Below are positions 33,104-42,378 of a DNA stretch of 64,000 bases, one piece after another. Below the pieces are notes generated by a model. That model saw only the letters and a list, made by a program, of their open reading frames with translations. It did not search any database and was not told the DNA's origin. The DNA lies in the NCBI GenBank assembly GCA_026708385.1, contig JAPOVA010000048.1:34507-98506 (forward strand), given 5' to 3'. Origin of the DNA: Simkaniaceae bacterium (GTDB taxonomy: Bacteria > Chlamydiota > Chlamydiia > Chlamydiales > Simkaniaceae). The position numbers and the translations under genes were made by a program. How positions within the stretch are numbered: the stretch's first letter is position 1; each line of letters starts with the position of its first letter.

Positions 33104-34561
33104 CTATCCCTCCTTTCCGTTTTCCGTGCGTACCGTTTTGTAGAAGCGTTGCCAAGCGACGTTACCCCGTTCATCCGGCAGATCCCCCCCCCACCTCCAT
33201 CCGCGGGAGACGAAGGCTCGATAACAGGGATCATCACGGGTGATGATCCCCCTGCAGGGAAGAGTTCGATCGATAAACTCTCTTCCGTTTTCCGGGATCG
33301 TGACATGGCCTCTACGGTGGGGATTGAAAAGGGGGTTGACATCTACCGCAAGATCAAGGCCGTGATCGGTACGTTGCGGATAAGAAACGGAAGAGTTATT
33401 GTCCTCGTATGACAGGATATCATTGGTTCCGTAGTCATTAACCGGAAGCATTTTTTCGATGGGATACTCCGAGGCAAAAAGTTCTTCGAAGATTTCCGTG
33501 ATCTCTCGGGCGACCTCTTTGTGCACGAACGATTCACCGGTATGGACGTAGCCGTCAAATCCCCTGTGAGACAACCGGACGTAACGTAGAGATTCTGCGA
33601 TATGTTCTCCTTTCCGGAAACGGGTCGGCCTTGCCCGCATATGTTCGTCGATGGGATGAATGGAAGCCCGGTAGGCGTACGCACCCTCTTTCAGCCTGCG
33701 CGTTGCGAGTAAAGGTTTGGCGATCACATCCATACCCGTTATGGCGACTTTCGGCTTATGGTTCCATACGGAAGAGTGAATGAACCGGTCGTTGCCCAAA
33801 TACAGGCCGACATGGGTGATCCTATCGTGTCCGAAGAAGAGTAGGTCGCCGGGAAATTCCGGATGATTGACGGTGTCGACTTTATCGGACGTTGCCTGTT
33901 CCCCGCTATTTCGGGGCAATACGGCTCCCGTCTGCTTAAGTAGGGTTTGCACATATCCCGAACAGTCAAACCCTTCGGAAGAGGTGCCTCCCCAAATGTA
34001 GGGGAGTTGACAAAATTGACGGGATAAGGCAACCACCTCTTCCACACTTTTGGTCGTCACCTTTTCCACATCCCCCCTTTGTATCCACCCCGCTTCCCCT
34101 CCGATGAGAATGACCTCTAACCAGCGGTCGTCGGATCCGGCAAGATCTCGGACTAATAGAATCCTCGAATCGAAGGGAAGGCGTAATAGAGCGGGCTTTT
34201 CCGTGTCGGGAACGGAATACACCTGACCGGCTACCGACTTCGTGCGACAGAGATGTCTCCCTCCCCTCCAGCGGGGATTATCGGGAAGTATGCCCTCAAT
34301 CTTCGCATACCCGCGGTAGCCGTCTTCCGTTTCCATGAGAGCCCAACCATGACCGACGTTTTCAACCAAGTACACCTGATGTCCGTAGACTGTTTGCGTT
34401 ACGAAGGGAGAATCTTCGGTCGACTTTTCATGAAGACTCAAAACGGGCCGTCCTACCAGGTACTTACTCTCCTTCAAACAGGGCGGGGGGGTGTGAGCAT
34501 GCACTCTATGGAAAAGAAGGAGAAAAAGAAGGGGTAGGCAGTGCAACCCTGTTTTCAACAT
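33104..34561 (-). CDS. Exported cell-wall hydrolase: SH3 domains, NlpC/P60 and M15 peptidase in one protein
   Basis: 485 residues. Residues 1-22 form a signal peptide (LHCLPLLFLLLFHRVHA). Two SH3-like segments follow (DSPFVTQTVYGHQVYLVE; KPALLRLPFDSRILLVRDL). The NlpC/P60 domain has its Cys in FDCSGYVQTLLKQTG and its His in THVGLYLGNDRFIHSS. The C-terminal about 170 residues match M15 D-Ala/D-Glu peptidases: HGLDLAVDVNPLFNP with the zinc His and Asp, and SRGWRWGGDLPD. NlpC/P60 enzymes cut the gamma-D-Glu to DAP bond; the M15 part would cut another stem-peptide bond. Chlamydia have an NlpC enzyme for remodelling; the double form is unusual. It starts 8 bases after nadK. Confidence 0.85.
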   Translation of the reverse strand: MLKTGLHCLPLLFLLLFHRVHAHTPPPCLKESKYLVGRPVLSLHEKSTEDSPFVTQTVYGHQVYLVENVGHGWALMETEDGYRGYAKIEGILPDNPRWRGGRHLCRTKSVAGQVYSVPDTEKPALLRLPFDSRILLVRDLAGSDDRWLEVILIGGEAGWIQRGDVEKVTTKSVEEVVALSRQFCQLPYIWGGTSSEGFDCSGYVQTLLKQTGAVLPRNSGEQATSDKVDTVNHPEFPGDLLFFGHDRITHVGLYLGNDRFIHSSVWNHKPKVAITGMDVIAKPLLATRRLKEGAYAYRASIHPIDEHMRARPTRFRKGEHIAESLRYVRLSHRGFDGYVHTGESFVHKEVAREITEIFEELFASEYPIEKMLPVNDYGTNDILSYEDNNSSVSYPQRTDHGLDLAVDVNPLFNPHRRGHVTIPENGREFIDRTLPCRGIITRDDPCYRAFVSRGWRWGGDLPDERGNVAWQRFYKTVRTENGKEG

Positions 34562-34568
34562 GTGTACC

Positions 34569-35426
34569 TCACGTTACCCTTGAACTATGTAGTTTTCCGG
34601 AAAGTCCGAGCTTTTCTCGCAAAATCGAGAAAAAATTGATGCGCTTAAGACAAGCGAGTTTAAAAGTTTGTCCGCTCTTCTTCAATGTCATCGTCTCTCC
34701 GTTTTGCATTTCAAATCCGACCGACCCGTCGTTCACCACCTCTATGGGACTCTGTTTGCTGAGTGCTTCAAACCGGATGGTGCGTCGAGAGCTGATGACA
34801 AGGGGTCTGTGGGAAATGGTGTGCGGGCAGACGGGGGAGAGAACGAATGCCTCGAGATCGGGAGTGAGAATGGGTCCTCCGGCGGCCAAGGAGTATGCGG
34901 TCGATCCCGTCGGAGTAGAGAGGATGAGGCCGTCCGCTTTAAACGTGTTGAGGTATGCGTCATCTATGTAGACGGTGATTTCGATAAGACCGGGATTGTA
35001 TGCACGGTGCAAGACGCAGTCGTTGATGGCGAAAAAGGAGGTGCCGTCCGGATAGGTTCCTTCAAGCATGAGCCTGTTCCGGACGGAAAACTTACCGTCG
35101 ATGATATCTTGGAGGCAGACATGGAGATCGGAGATATGGACGTCGGCCATGAATCCGAGATTGCCGAGATTGATGCCGAGTATGGCCACGTTGAGGTGTG
35201 CATACCTGCGTCCGACACGCAAGATCGTACCGTCTCCTCCCAGAGTGATGAGTAGATCAATGGCGCTCGGGTCGACGGAGGTGAGGGGAGGATCGTCAAA
35301 AAGGTGTGCCTTTTCCTCTTCGATAACGATACGGATCCCCCTTTGCTTGAGAAACGAGATGACCTGCCGTGCCGCGGTTAACGCTTCTTCTCGGTCGACT
35401 TTCGGAAAGAGAGCGATCATCTTCAT
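34569..35426 (-). CDS. nadK: NAD kinase
   Basis: NadK phosphorylates NAD to NADP. The signature LLITLGGDGTILRVGR holds the GGDGT motif, NLGNLGFMADV follows, and FAINDCVLHR carries the NE/D motif, with STPTGSTAYSLAAGGPI near the substrate site. 285 residues is normal. Its ATG at 35426 overlaps the dxs stop (ATGA). It ends a leftward run xseA-xseB-dxs-nadK that continues into the cell-wall hydrolase. Confidence 0.95.
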   Translation of the reverse strand: MKMIALFPKVDREEALTAARQVISFLKQRGIRIVIEEEKAHLFDDPPLTSVDPSAIDLLITLGGDGTILRVGRRYAHLNVAILGINLGNLGFMADVHISDLHVCLQDIIDGKFSVRNRLMLEGTYPDGTSFFAINDCVLHRAYNPGLIEITVYIDDAYLNTFKADGLILSTPTGSTAYSLAAGGPILTPDLEAFVLSPVCPHTISHRPLVISSRRTIRFEALSKQSPIEVVNDGSVGFEMQNGETMTLKKSGQTFKLACLKRINFFSILREKLGLSGKLHSSRVT

Positions 35427-37195
35427 CGTGCGATCTCTCCGGATGCGGTTAGCGAGACGAGCACCTCCCGTGTGATCTTTTCCGGGGAGAGTCCGATCCG
35501 ATCGATCAGGTCGGCATACGAGCCGTGACTTACGAAGGTGTCGGGCACGCCGAAACTTCGAACGTAAGCCGGACGGAGGTTTTCTCGGATCATAAATGAA
35601 TGGATGAGCATCCCGAATCCGTTGGCCAAGGCATGTTCTTCGATCGTGATCACCCCTTCCGCCTTGGCGATATGTTCCTTTAAGACATTTTCGTCGAGTG
35701 GCTTGATGAAGACGGGATCGATCACGGTAGAGGAAATGCCCTCCACTGCCAAGAGTTTCCTTACGCGAAGAGCGGTTTCGACCATATGGCCCAGGGCGAT
35801 GATAACGAGCCGTCCCTCATCGGTCATGACGGTTCCGGTACCGAGAGAGGGGCGGGGAATCCGATCATCGGTATCGGTTGTCGGGAGATTGGGATAACGG
35901 ATGATGACGGGCCGGTTCCATGCGAAGGCACTTTGCATGAGGGCCCGTAACATCGCGCCGTTTCGTGGCTGTGCAATGACCACTCCCGGCATGGCGTACA
36001 AAAAACCTAAGTCATAGATGCCGTGTGCCGTAACGCCATCTCCCGCCGCAAGGCCTGCCCGGTCGACGGCTAGGAGGAGCGCTGTTTTTTGTATACACAC
36101 GTCGTGGCACAGGTTGTCGAATGCCCGTTGCAGGAAGGTCGAGTAGACGCAGACAACAACCCTGCAACCTCCTCCCGCACCGATACCCCCTGCGTAGGTT
36201 ACGGCATGTCCTTCCGCAATGCCGACATCCACGCATCGTTCGGGGAAACGGTCCGTGAGGGGAGTCATGCACGATCCGTCGGGCATCGCCGGAGTAACCG
36301 ATACGATCCGGGGATCTTTCTCCGTCATTTTTGCAAGTTCCGATCCGAAGATCCCGGGAAAGGTGGGTCGCTGCTCGGCGGGGAGGAACCGGCCCGTCTT
36401 CCGGTCGAACGGCTTGGCGCCGTGATAGGAGGTGGGAAAGGCGGTGGCATGTGCCATACCGTACCCCTTAATCGTCCGGACATGGATGAGTTTGGAACCC
36501 CGACGATTCGGAAGATCCCTGAATGTAGAGATGAGTGCGGAAAGGTCATGTCCGTCAACGGGACCCAGGTAGGTCGGTCCGAATCTACCGATAAAGGCCG
36601 ACGCCGCACCGTTTCCGGATCCGGGATCGAGGATCCGAGATGTTGCCCCTACGTTCTTGGCGATCGACATCGCATTGTCGTTGAGGATGATGATCAGATC
36701 GTCGATCGTCTCCGGGATATTGTTCAATGCTTCGAAGGTAAGGCCGCAGGTGAGTGCCGCATCACCCAAGACAGGGATGATCCGGTATCTTTCTCCCTTG
36801 AGATCTCTTTGCTTTGCAAGTCCCAGGGCGAGAGAGAGGGCGTTGCCGGCATGTCCCGCGTGAAAGTGATCGTGGGGGGATTCTTCGGGATGGGTAAACC
36901 CGGAAAGACCGGCTGTTTGTCGGATTGTGGGAAAAACCGGGTTGCGACCGGTCAGAATCTTGTGGGGATAGGCTTGATGTCCGACATCGAAGATCAGTTT
37001 GTCTTGTGGCGTATCGAAAACGGTATGGAGGGCAACGGTCAGCTCGACAACTCCCAAATTAGAAGAGAGGTGTCCCCCGGTTTCGGCAAGGACGTCCATG
37101 ATGCGGAGACGGACCGCACGGGCCGTCTCCCGCAGATCATCTAAAGAAAGCCCTCTTAGGATTTCGGGAGAGGGGGGGATATCACCCGGATTCAT
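35423..37195 (-). CDS. dxs: 1-deoxy-D-xylulose-5-phosphate synthase
   Basis: Dxs makes DXP from pyruvate and glyceraldehyde phosphate, the first step of the MEP isoprenoid pathway. Seen are the invariant His in DVGHQAYPHKILTGR, the thiamine diphosphate site GDAALTCGLTFEALNN with LNDNAMSIAKNVG, and the transketolase Pyr domain DVGIAEGHAVTYAGGIG. From the ATG at 37195 the protein has 590 residues; the frame stays open to 37300, inside xseB, and is not used. It overlaps xseB by 14 bases. It feeds ispA (8.9 kb). The order xseA-xseB-dxs is as in Chlamydia. Confidence 0.96.
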   Translation of the reverse strand: MNPGDIPPSPEILRGLSLDDLRETARAVRLRIMDVLAETGGHLSSNLGVVELTVALHTVFDTPQDKLIFDVGHQAYPHKILTGRNPVFPTIRQTAGLSGFTHPEESPHDHFHAGHAGNALSLALGLAKQRDLKGERYRIIPVLGDAALTCGLTFEALNNIPETIDDLIIILNDNAMSIAKNVGATSRILDPGSGNGAASAFIGRFGPTYLGPVDGHDLSALISTFRDLPNRRGSKLIHVRTIKGYGMAHATAFPTSYHGAKPFDRKTGRFLPAEQRPTFPGIFGSELAKMTEKDPRIVSVTPAMPDGSCMTPLTDRFPERCVDVGIAEGHAVTYAGGIGAGGGCRVVVCVYSTFLQRAFDNLCHDVCIQKTALLLAVDRAGLAAGDGVTAHGIYDLGFLYAMPGVVIAQPRNGAMLRALMQSAFAWNRPVIIRYPNLPTTDTDDRIPRPSLGTGTVMTDEGRLVIIALGHMVETALRVRKLLAVEGISSTVIDPVFIKPLDENVLKEHIAKAEGVITIEEHALANGFGMLIHSFMIRENLRPAYVRSFGVPDTFVSHGSYADLIDRIGLSPEKITREVLVSLTASGEIAR

Positions 37196-37457
37196 AATGG
37201 CTTGGCCGGGAGAAAGCGACGACTTCGGGATCTCCGTTCGCGTCGACGGTGACACCTCCCTCCCTGTTTTTGACGAGCATCCTGATCTTCCGTTCCGCAT
37301 TCTCGAGCTTTTGCGTACAATAGGTGATGAGTTTGTCCGCCTCTTCGTAGAGGGTGAGCGACTTTTCTAAGGCGAGTTCTCCGGTATTGAGTTCCTCTAA
37401 AATGATCTCGAGTCGTTCATAGGCGACTTCGAAAGAGGTGTGATCCTGCGTGGTCAC
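37182..37457 (-). CDS. xseB: Exodeoxyribonuclease VII small subunit
   Basis: XseB is the small helical subunit of exonuclease VII. The 91-residue protein has the family pattern FEVAYERLEIILEELNTGEL, ALEKSLTLYEEADKLITYC and KLENAERKIRML. The GTG start at 37457 overlaps the xseA stop (GTGA). The tail after KIRML is a short extension that ends within the dxs start region. Confidence 0.94.
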   Translation of the reverse strand: MTTQDHTSFEVAYERLEIILEELNTGELALEKSLTLYEEADKLITYCTQKLENAERKIRMLVKNREGGVTVDANGDPEVVAFSRPSHYESG

Positions 37458-38803
37458 GGTACGCTATCCACTTCGTATGCTTTGGTTCTCACCGTCCCGT
37501 CCCGGAATCGCAACCGGATCGCATCACCCCGACGGACGGAACTCGCCGTCATGATAACGGAAGCATCTTTTTCGGCAAAGGGAATGCAATACCCCTTTCG
37601 GAGAAGTTGCTCCGGTCGGATCGAGGTGAGGTGCCTTTCGAGGAGTGTCAGATGTTCCCGTTTCCTCGCTATGTAGGTCTCGGATAGCCGTAGCAAGGTC
37701 TTTTCATGGTAGGCGGTTTTCTCCCTATACGATCGGAGACGGGATTGAGGGTTTACCCTCTCAAGTTGATGTTTTTTTTCGGAAAAGGCCAACCGTTTCT
37801 CCGCCAACCCCTTTTCCATAACTCGATCGATCATGGTACCGGTTTCATCGAGTTTTTGGGAAAAGCCGGCCGGAAGCATGTCGGGCGTACATATGAGAGG
37901 GTGGTTGTATATGTTTGCCAGTTTGATTCGAGATCTGCGGACCGTCTCTTCAAGACGAAACGAAATATGGCGACGCGCTTTTCGCAGAAATTCCAGTTGC
38001 GTCGCCTGTTCCTTCGTAGCCATTTCGGCCGCAGCGGAAGGGGTGGGAGCCCTTGTGTCGGCAACGAGGTCGGCAATGGTTGTGTCGGTTTCGTGACCGA
38101 CGGCGGAGATGACCGGGATGGTCGATCGAAAGAGGGCTTCGGCGACCGATCGTTCATTGAACGGCCACAGATCTTCCATACTCCCCCCGCCCCGACCGAC
38201 GATCAGGACGTCGGCCAATGCGAATCGATTGAAATCGTCGATGGCGCGAGCGATTTCTTCGGCCGCTCCCGGACCCTGCACCTTGACCGGGTTGAGGAGC
38301 AGATGGAAGGAGGGATATCTCCTCTCGAGTACCTGTAAGATGTCCTGAATAACGGCGCCCGTAGGACTCGTCACGACACCGATGGTGGTCGGGTTGGAGG
38401 GCAGGCTACGTTTGGCTTCCGGGGAAAAAAAACCTTTTTTCCTGAGTTCCTCTTTCAATCTATGGAGTCGAATGAGTAGCTCGCCGAGTCCCGTACTCCG
38501 CACCTCTCGGGCGATGATTTGGTATGTTCCGCGAGGCATGTAGAGGCTGAGCTTGCCCGTGACGATTACCTTATCACCCGTCTCGGGTAAACGGGCAATA
38601 CCCCGTGCGACTCCCTTAAAAAGGGCGATGGAGATCCGTGCATGTTCGTCCTTCAGTGTGAAGTAGTAGTGTCCCGAGGTCTGTGCGCGCAGATTGAGTA
38701 CTTCTCCTTGTACCGAGACGAGGTCGTAGGAGGACTCGATCCGGCGTTTGATGATGCGGGTGAGTTCGGTAACGGTGAGCGTAGCGGGCGATGAAGGAGT
38801 CAT
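37454..38803 (-). CDS. xseA: Exodeoxyribonuclease VII large subunit
   Basis: The catalytic subunit degrades single-stranded DNA. An N-terminal OB-fold (VQGEVLNLRAQTSGHYYFTL, LKDEHARISIALF) is followed by the nuclease core with IGVVTSPTGAVIQDI, VLIVGRGGGSMEDLWPFN and ISAVGHETDTTIADLVAD, then the coiled-coil region that carries the small subunit. 449 residues is the normal size. It is the first gene of the leftward xseA-xseB-dxs-nadK group. Confidence 0.96.
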   Translation of the reverse strand: MTPSSPATLTVTELTRIIKRRIESSYDLVSVQGEVLNLRAQTSGHYYFTLKDEHARISIALFKGVARGIARLPETGDKVIVTGKLSLYMPRGTYQIIAREVRSTGLGELLIRLHRLKEELRKKGFFSPEAKRSLPSNPTTIGVVTSPTGAVIQDILQVLERRYPSFHLLLNPVKVQGPGAAEEIARAIDDFNRFALADVLIVGRGGGSMEDLWPFNERSVAEALFRSTIPVISAVGHETDTTIADLVADTRAPTPSAAAEMATKEQATQLEFLRKARRHISFRLEETVRRSRIKLANIYNHPLICTPDMLPAGFSQKLDETGTMIDRVMEKGLAEKRLAFSEKKHQLERVNPQSRLRSYREKTAYHEKTLLRLSETYIARKREHLTLLERHLTSIRPEQLLRKGYCIPFAEKDASVIMTASSVRRGDAIRLRFRDGTVRTKAYEVDSVP

Positions 38804-38967
38804 GGAGGCTATTATGCATACCTTCTCTTTTTTCGACTACGGGATGAAACGACATAAAACGTGGGTGTCATAGAAAGATGTTTTTACCTAATTTAATAAA
38901 ATGTTTGTGAAAAAAAAATGAAAACTTCATATGTGAGATCATGTCATACATCATTTAAGGATTCGAT
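38804..38967. promoter_or_regulatory. AT-rich divergent promoter region
   Basis: The 164 bases between xseA and the 595-residue gene are far richer in A/T than the surroundings (for example TAATTTAATAAAATG near 38888-38903 and a run of nine A near 38911-38919). An AAGGA 7 bases before the ATG at 38968 is a good ribosome-binding site. Confidence 0.5.
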
Positions 38968-40755
38968 ATGCCCGGTCATTCAGAGTTCCGTCCGATCCGG
39001 CCCGATGACGATATGCTCGCTACCCCCCACCCTTCCACCGATCACGAACGGGTATCGTCATCCGAGGACATTTCCGAGGAAATCGCCCCCGGCAAGGATC
39101 CTTTTTCGGAGTGTAATCTCTTTCTCTTCCGTCGCATCGGACGAGAGATCAAAAGATCGGGAAGGGTGAGTGGCTGGTCGTGTGCCATAGAAGAACGGTT
39201 GGCATCCGATTTGCTTGCCAAACTGAAAAAACGCTTTCCGAAGTATCGCTTTGATTTCGGCATGTTGAAGGAGGTGTGGAAGAGGGTCGACTCCCATTAT
39301 ACGAGTCTTGAGAAGGATAAGGGCAAGATAGAGCCCTCCGTTCTCGTACGGCGAGAGCTGGAGAAAGGGGGCGATACCGGAGCCGATCCGGATGTCATCT
39401 TCCGTATCGGAGAGTGTATCGCCGTTGTCAGGGGGGAAAAGCCGGACCTCGAACATGTAGCACGCATTGTCCGAGCGGCAAGGACGAGTATGGCTTCTCC
39501 TTCTTCCGTGGCCGAGAGACGGGGGAATACGGAACCGTTCGATCGACTCGATCAACTCATCGTCAAGATGGTCATAGAGGTGTGTGGCGATTATCCCGGA
39601 TCCGATTTTATCTCCCTTAAGACTAAGACGATCAAAAGACTTAAAGCGTTCGGTCATATAAACCGTTTGGCTCGGGAAAACCGTATCCTTCCCCTCCTTT
39701 CGGCGATATGGGTCGGTATGGGGGTCGATATCGATGCCTCCCTTTTTCCTCTCCGCGAGGAAAGACGTGCCTTTGAGAGATTCATCGACATACATTTGCG
39801 CTACTTAAAAGAGAGTCCGGATTCCTCTTCGCCGTATGAGTATAGGGCCACCGACCGGCTTCTCACCCTCTATCCCCTCGTTAAAGCTTTACCCGGAGGG
39901 ATTTCTCGCAAAGAGATGCGTGAGATGGTCTACCGTGTGCTCTACGAGGATAAGGTTCCCTCTCCCGAATCTCCTTTCGTCCTCTTCGTCCGTTCCGAGA
40001 TCGATTGCATTTCTTCGGGACATGAAGAAGAGACGATGCATGTTCTCGCCGAAAGAATCTATAGCGTTTACAAGATGGCGGAGAGGTTACCCGATGCTAC
40101 CGATCGAATATTCGATAACTTTATTCGTTTTACTCGAGGGAGAGTGTTCGATGCCAAGACCGGTTCGGAAGCTCTTCCCCGAGAGTCGATAGCGATGTTG
40201 AGGCGGGAACTCGGGGCTACGCTATTTGCGTTTCCGGACCAGTCCCCTACGCGAGCAACCGATAGGGTGGCCCGGTTCGTGCGCAAGGCGATCCCTCTTC
40301 CCCTTTATGAAGAGAAGAGGGGTTTTTGGGAAATAGCGCAAAAAAAAGTGGAGATATGGGCATTGCACGGGGAAATGTTGTGTGATCGGTTACATTTCGA
40401 TCCCGAAGAACCTCTGTTTTTTGCATTCCGAAAACTCCATACGTGTCACACGAGTGTCACTCGTATGGAGAGCAAGATCGTGCGCATGTTTCCCTCCTTC
40501 GCCCCTTTCCGCAAAGAGTTGCGAAGCCGGCTGAGGATTTTGGATCGTTACGTACGGTACGGGGAGGGTGCAAAAGGGGGGGAGTCGACATATGTGCGAT
40601 TCTTACGTAGCCGGGCCGATGTGCTTGCAAAGGAATTTCCGGATCCGGCGAAGTCGGAATTTTTGGAAAAACTACGAGAAGGTGCCCTTACCACCTTTCC
40701 TCACATCCCTTTCGACAGGGTGTGCAGGGAGTCGAACGTCTCCTTCGGTTCTTGA
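38968..40755 (+). CDS. 595-residue cytosolic protein of unknown family
   Basis: No family recognised. The protein is long, charged and appears mostly helical, without signal peptide or membrane segments. The first 50 residues are polar and low in hydrophobics; from about residue 60 on it alternates basic and acidic helices (for example LASDLLAKLKKRFPKYRF and TKTIKRLKAFGHINRLAREN), with several Cys and no obvious catalytic motif. Codon content and a strong ribosome site in an AT-rich upstream region make it a real gene. It stands alone between the xseA group and a hypothetical region; a T3SS effector or structural protein are both possible but unproven. Confidence 0.7.
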   Translation: MPGHSEFRPIRPDDDMLATPHPSTDHERVSSSEDISEEIAPGKDPFSECNLFLFRRIGREIKRSGRVSGWSCAIEERLASDLLAKLKKRFPKYRFDFGMLKEVWKRVDSHYTSLEKDKGKIEPSVLVRRELEKGGDTGADPDVIFRIGECIAVVRGEKPDLEHVARIVRAARTSMASPSSVAERRGNTEPFDRLDQLIVKMVIEVCGDYPGSDFISLKTKTIKRLKAFGHINRLARENRILPLLSAIWVGMGVDIDASLFPLREERRAFERFIDIHLRYLKESPDSSSPYEYRATDRLLTLYPLVKALPGGISRKEMREMVYRVLYEDKVPSPESPFVLFVRSEIDCISSGHEEETMHVLAERIYSVYKMAERLPDATDRIFDNFIRFTRGRVFDAKTGSEALPRESIAMLRRELGATLFAFPDQSPTRATDRVARFVRKAIPLPLYEEKRGFWEIAQKKVEIWALHGEMLCDRLHFDPEEPLFFAFRKLHTCHTSVTRMESKIVRMFPSFAPFRKELRSRLRILDRYVRYGEGAKGGESTYVRFLRSRADVLAKEFPDPAKSEFLEKLREGALTTFPHIPFDRVCRESNVSFGS

Positions 40756-41376
40756 TGTTCGGGCCGAATCCGCTTTCCGTTCCCTCTCCCGTGTGAGCGG
40801 GGGGAAGTCGATCGACGATCCTCTTATCGAGGGACATGCCCCCCTGCTCGGGATACATGACCGGAGAATCTCCGTACCGGAGTGACGGGCAACGGATGTT
40901 CGTCCGAACGGTAATCGAGCTTCGCCATCCGAAAGAACTTGTCCGCGATGTCCCGGAGGTCCGGTTCTATGTGGCGTTGCCTCCGAGGTTGTTTGCTTGG
41001 CGGATTCTCTTGCAAGGAGAGGTATACCGCACTATCCGGGATGGTCATGTCTTGAGATAGGGTATCGAACCGGTTACCTCTTAGATCCGAAAATGTCGAT
41101 TCGGTGAGTCGGCCCACTTCCGCAGGTAACCCGTCCGGATAGTCAAAAGTATTTTTACCACGATCGTCCTCCAACCGGAACCTGGTTGCATCTTAGCTTT
41201 TATTTAAAAAAAAGTCGTCAACCCCTCCCAAAAGCACCCGAGAAAAAAAGTTGCTTCCGAAAATCTCGTTGTCATATCTTGGTGCCGTCTTCCAAAGAAG
41301 AAGGCATATAAATGTACGTAAGAACAAAACACGAGCACACAACGAGAACAAAACGAGAACACAACATGGCCCGGTA
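40756..41376. other. Region with only doubtful small frames
   Basis: A leftward 116-residue frame (40824-41174, TTG start) and a rightward 74-residue frame overlap here; both look protein-like in part, neither has a convincing start or family. Around 41320-41366 the words ACGAGAACA and AACAAAACG recur, a short imperfect tandem repeat upstream of the next gene. Confidence 0.3.
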
Positions 41377-41784
41377 GTGCCCGTAAGAGTTGATCTCGCC
41401 TCTCGTTCCGATAACAACACCACCCGCTTCCTTTCTTCCCGTTTGTCGGGGGTGGCACAACGTAGCTTCCGGGTGGCCTTTCCCATCTTGGTCGCGTTCG
41501 GGGGGCGGTGGGGCGCCGGTATTGCCGGTGCCGTCGCCGGATTTGTCGGCGCGTCCATGTGGTTTCCATGGAGAAGTCAACAAAGGGTGTGCTCCCGCGA
41601 CTCCCCTATGCCCGGTGACAAGCCGTTCGTAGATGACCTCCCCTACAAACCCTATCGGGGTGATTCTCCCGATCCCGAACCATACGCGGCCCTTGCCAAC
41701 ACGCGAAGGTCGGGCTCCGCGTACGGCTCCGATGAAATCGGTTCCGGCCCCTCACCGTCGTATGACTCCGAGGATGACATGTAA
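41377..41784 (+). CDS. Small membrane-segment protein of unknown function
   Basis: From the GTG at 41377 the protein has 135 residues: a basic start, a glycine/alanine-rich hydrophobic stretch (FRVAFPILVAFGGRWGAGIA, then GAVAGFVGASM) and a polar, acidic, proline/serine-rich C-terminus ending in SEDDM. The frame is open from 41251. The last 133 bases overlap a convergent frame, and at most one of the two tails is likely to be real. No homologous family recognised; exported or Inc-like membrane protein is possible. Confidence 0.4.
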   Translation: MPVRVDLASRSDNNTTRFLSSRLSGVAQRSFRVAFPILVAFGGRWGAGIAGAVAGFVGASMWFPWRSQQRVCSRDSPMPGDKPFVDDLPYKPYRGDSPDPEPYAALANTRRSGSAYGSDEIGSGPSPSYDSEDDM

Positions 41785-42326
41785 GATTTTAGCCGGATCA
41801 TTTCCCTTCGCCCGATAGCGCGTGTTCTTTTCCCGGCATAAGACGACTTCCTAATCATAGAGGAAATTTTCGGGTGACTTCTCGGTGTACACAACGCAAT
41901 GCCCGAGATTTTCGGAAGAGGACGAACGGCGTAGACATTCTCAATAATCAGCACGGATTGCTTACCTGTCCGCACGTCCGACATCTTTCGCATTTGGTCG
42001 GAGACGGATCGCACCCGCTCCTCCTCAAATTCCGGTTGCGTTTGAGAGAGTGTGAAGTCTTTGATTATTCGGTCGTTTTCTACCGTTCGGTACTCTCCGG
42101 GTCGCCTACCGAGAGCCTCCTTACTCACCACTTCCACGAGCTCGATGAGCGATGCACGGTAGGTCTCGACCTCTTTGCTCTCGTCGGCCATACCCGCCGA
42201 CCATTTTACGAGAAGGTCATCTTCACGACCATCATCAACGTTTAGAGTTATGTTCACCTGCAATCGAACGGACCCGTGATGATGCGAAGGCATTTGCACA
42301 AGGCACGTTGTCTTAGGGCGAGACAT
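41652..42326 (-). CDS. Hypothetical protein, doubtful
   Basis: Leftward frame from an ATG at 42326, about 224 residues. The first two thirds look protein-like (VRLQVNITLNVDDGREDDLL and ETYRASLIELVEVVSKEAL), but the tail from about 41784 on mirrors the gene on the other strand and may be only a shadow. It sits just downstream of the ExoX-like gene with a 50-base gap. No family recognised. Confidence 0.4.
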   Translation of the reverse strand: MSRPKTTCLVQMPSHHHGSVRLQVNITLNVDDGREDDLLVKWSAGMADESKEVETYRASLIELVEVVSKEALGRRPGEYRTVENDRIIKDFTLSQTQPEFEEERVRSVSDQMRKMSDVRTGKQSVLIIENVYAVRPLPKISGIALCTPRSHPKISSMIRKSSYAGKRTRAIGRREMIRLKSYMSSSESYDGEGPEPISSEPYAEPDLRVLARAAYGSGSGESPR

Positions 42327-42378
42327 ATCCGAGAAGTAGGAGCATATGTATGTCGGGTGTTGCATATTCCGGATGGGG

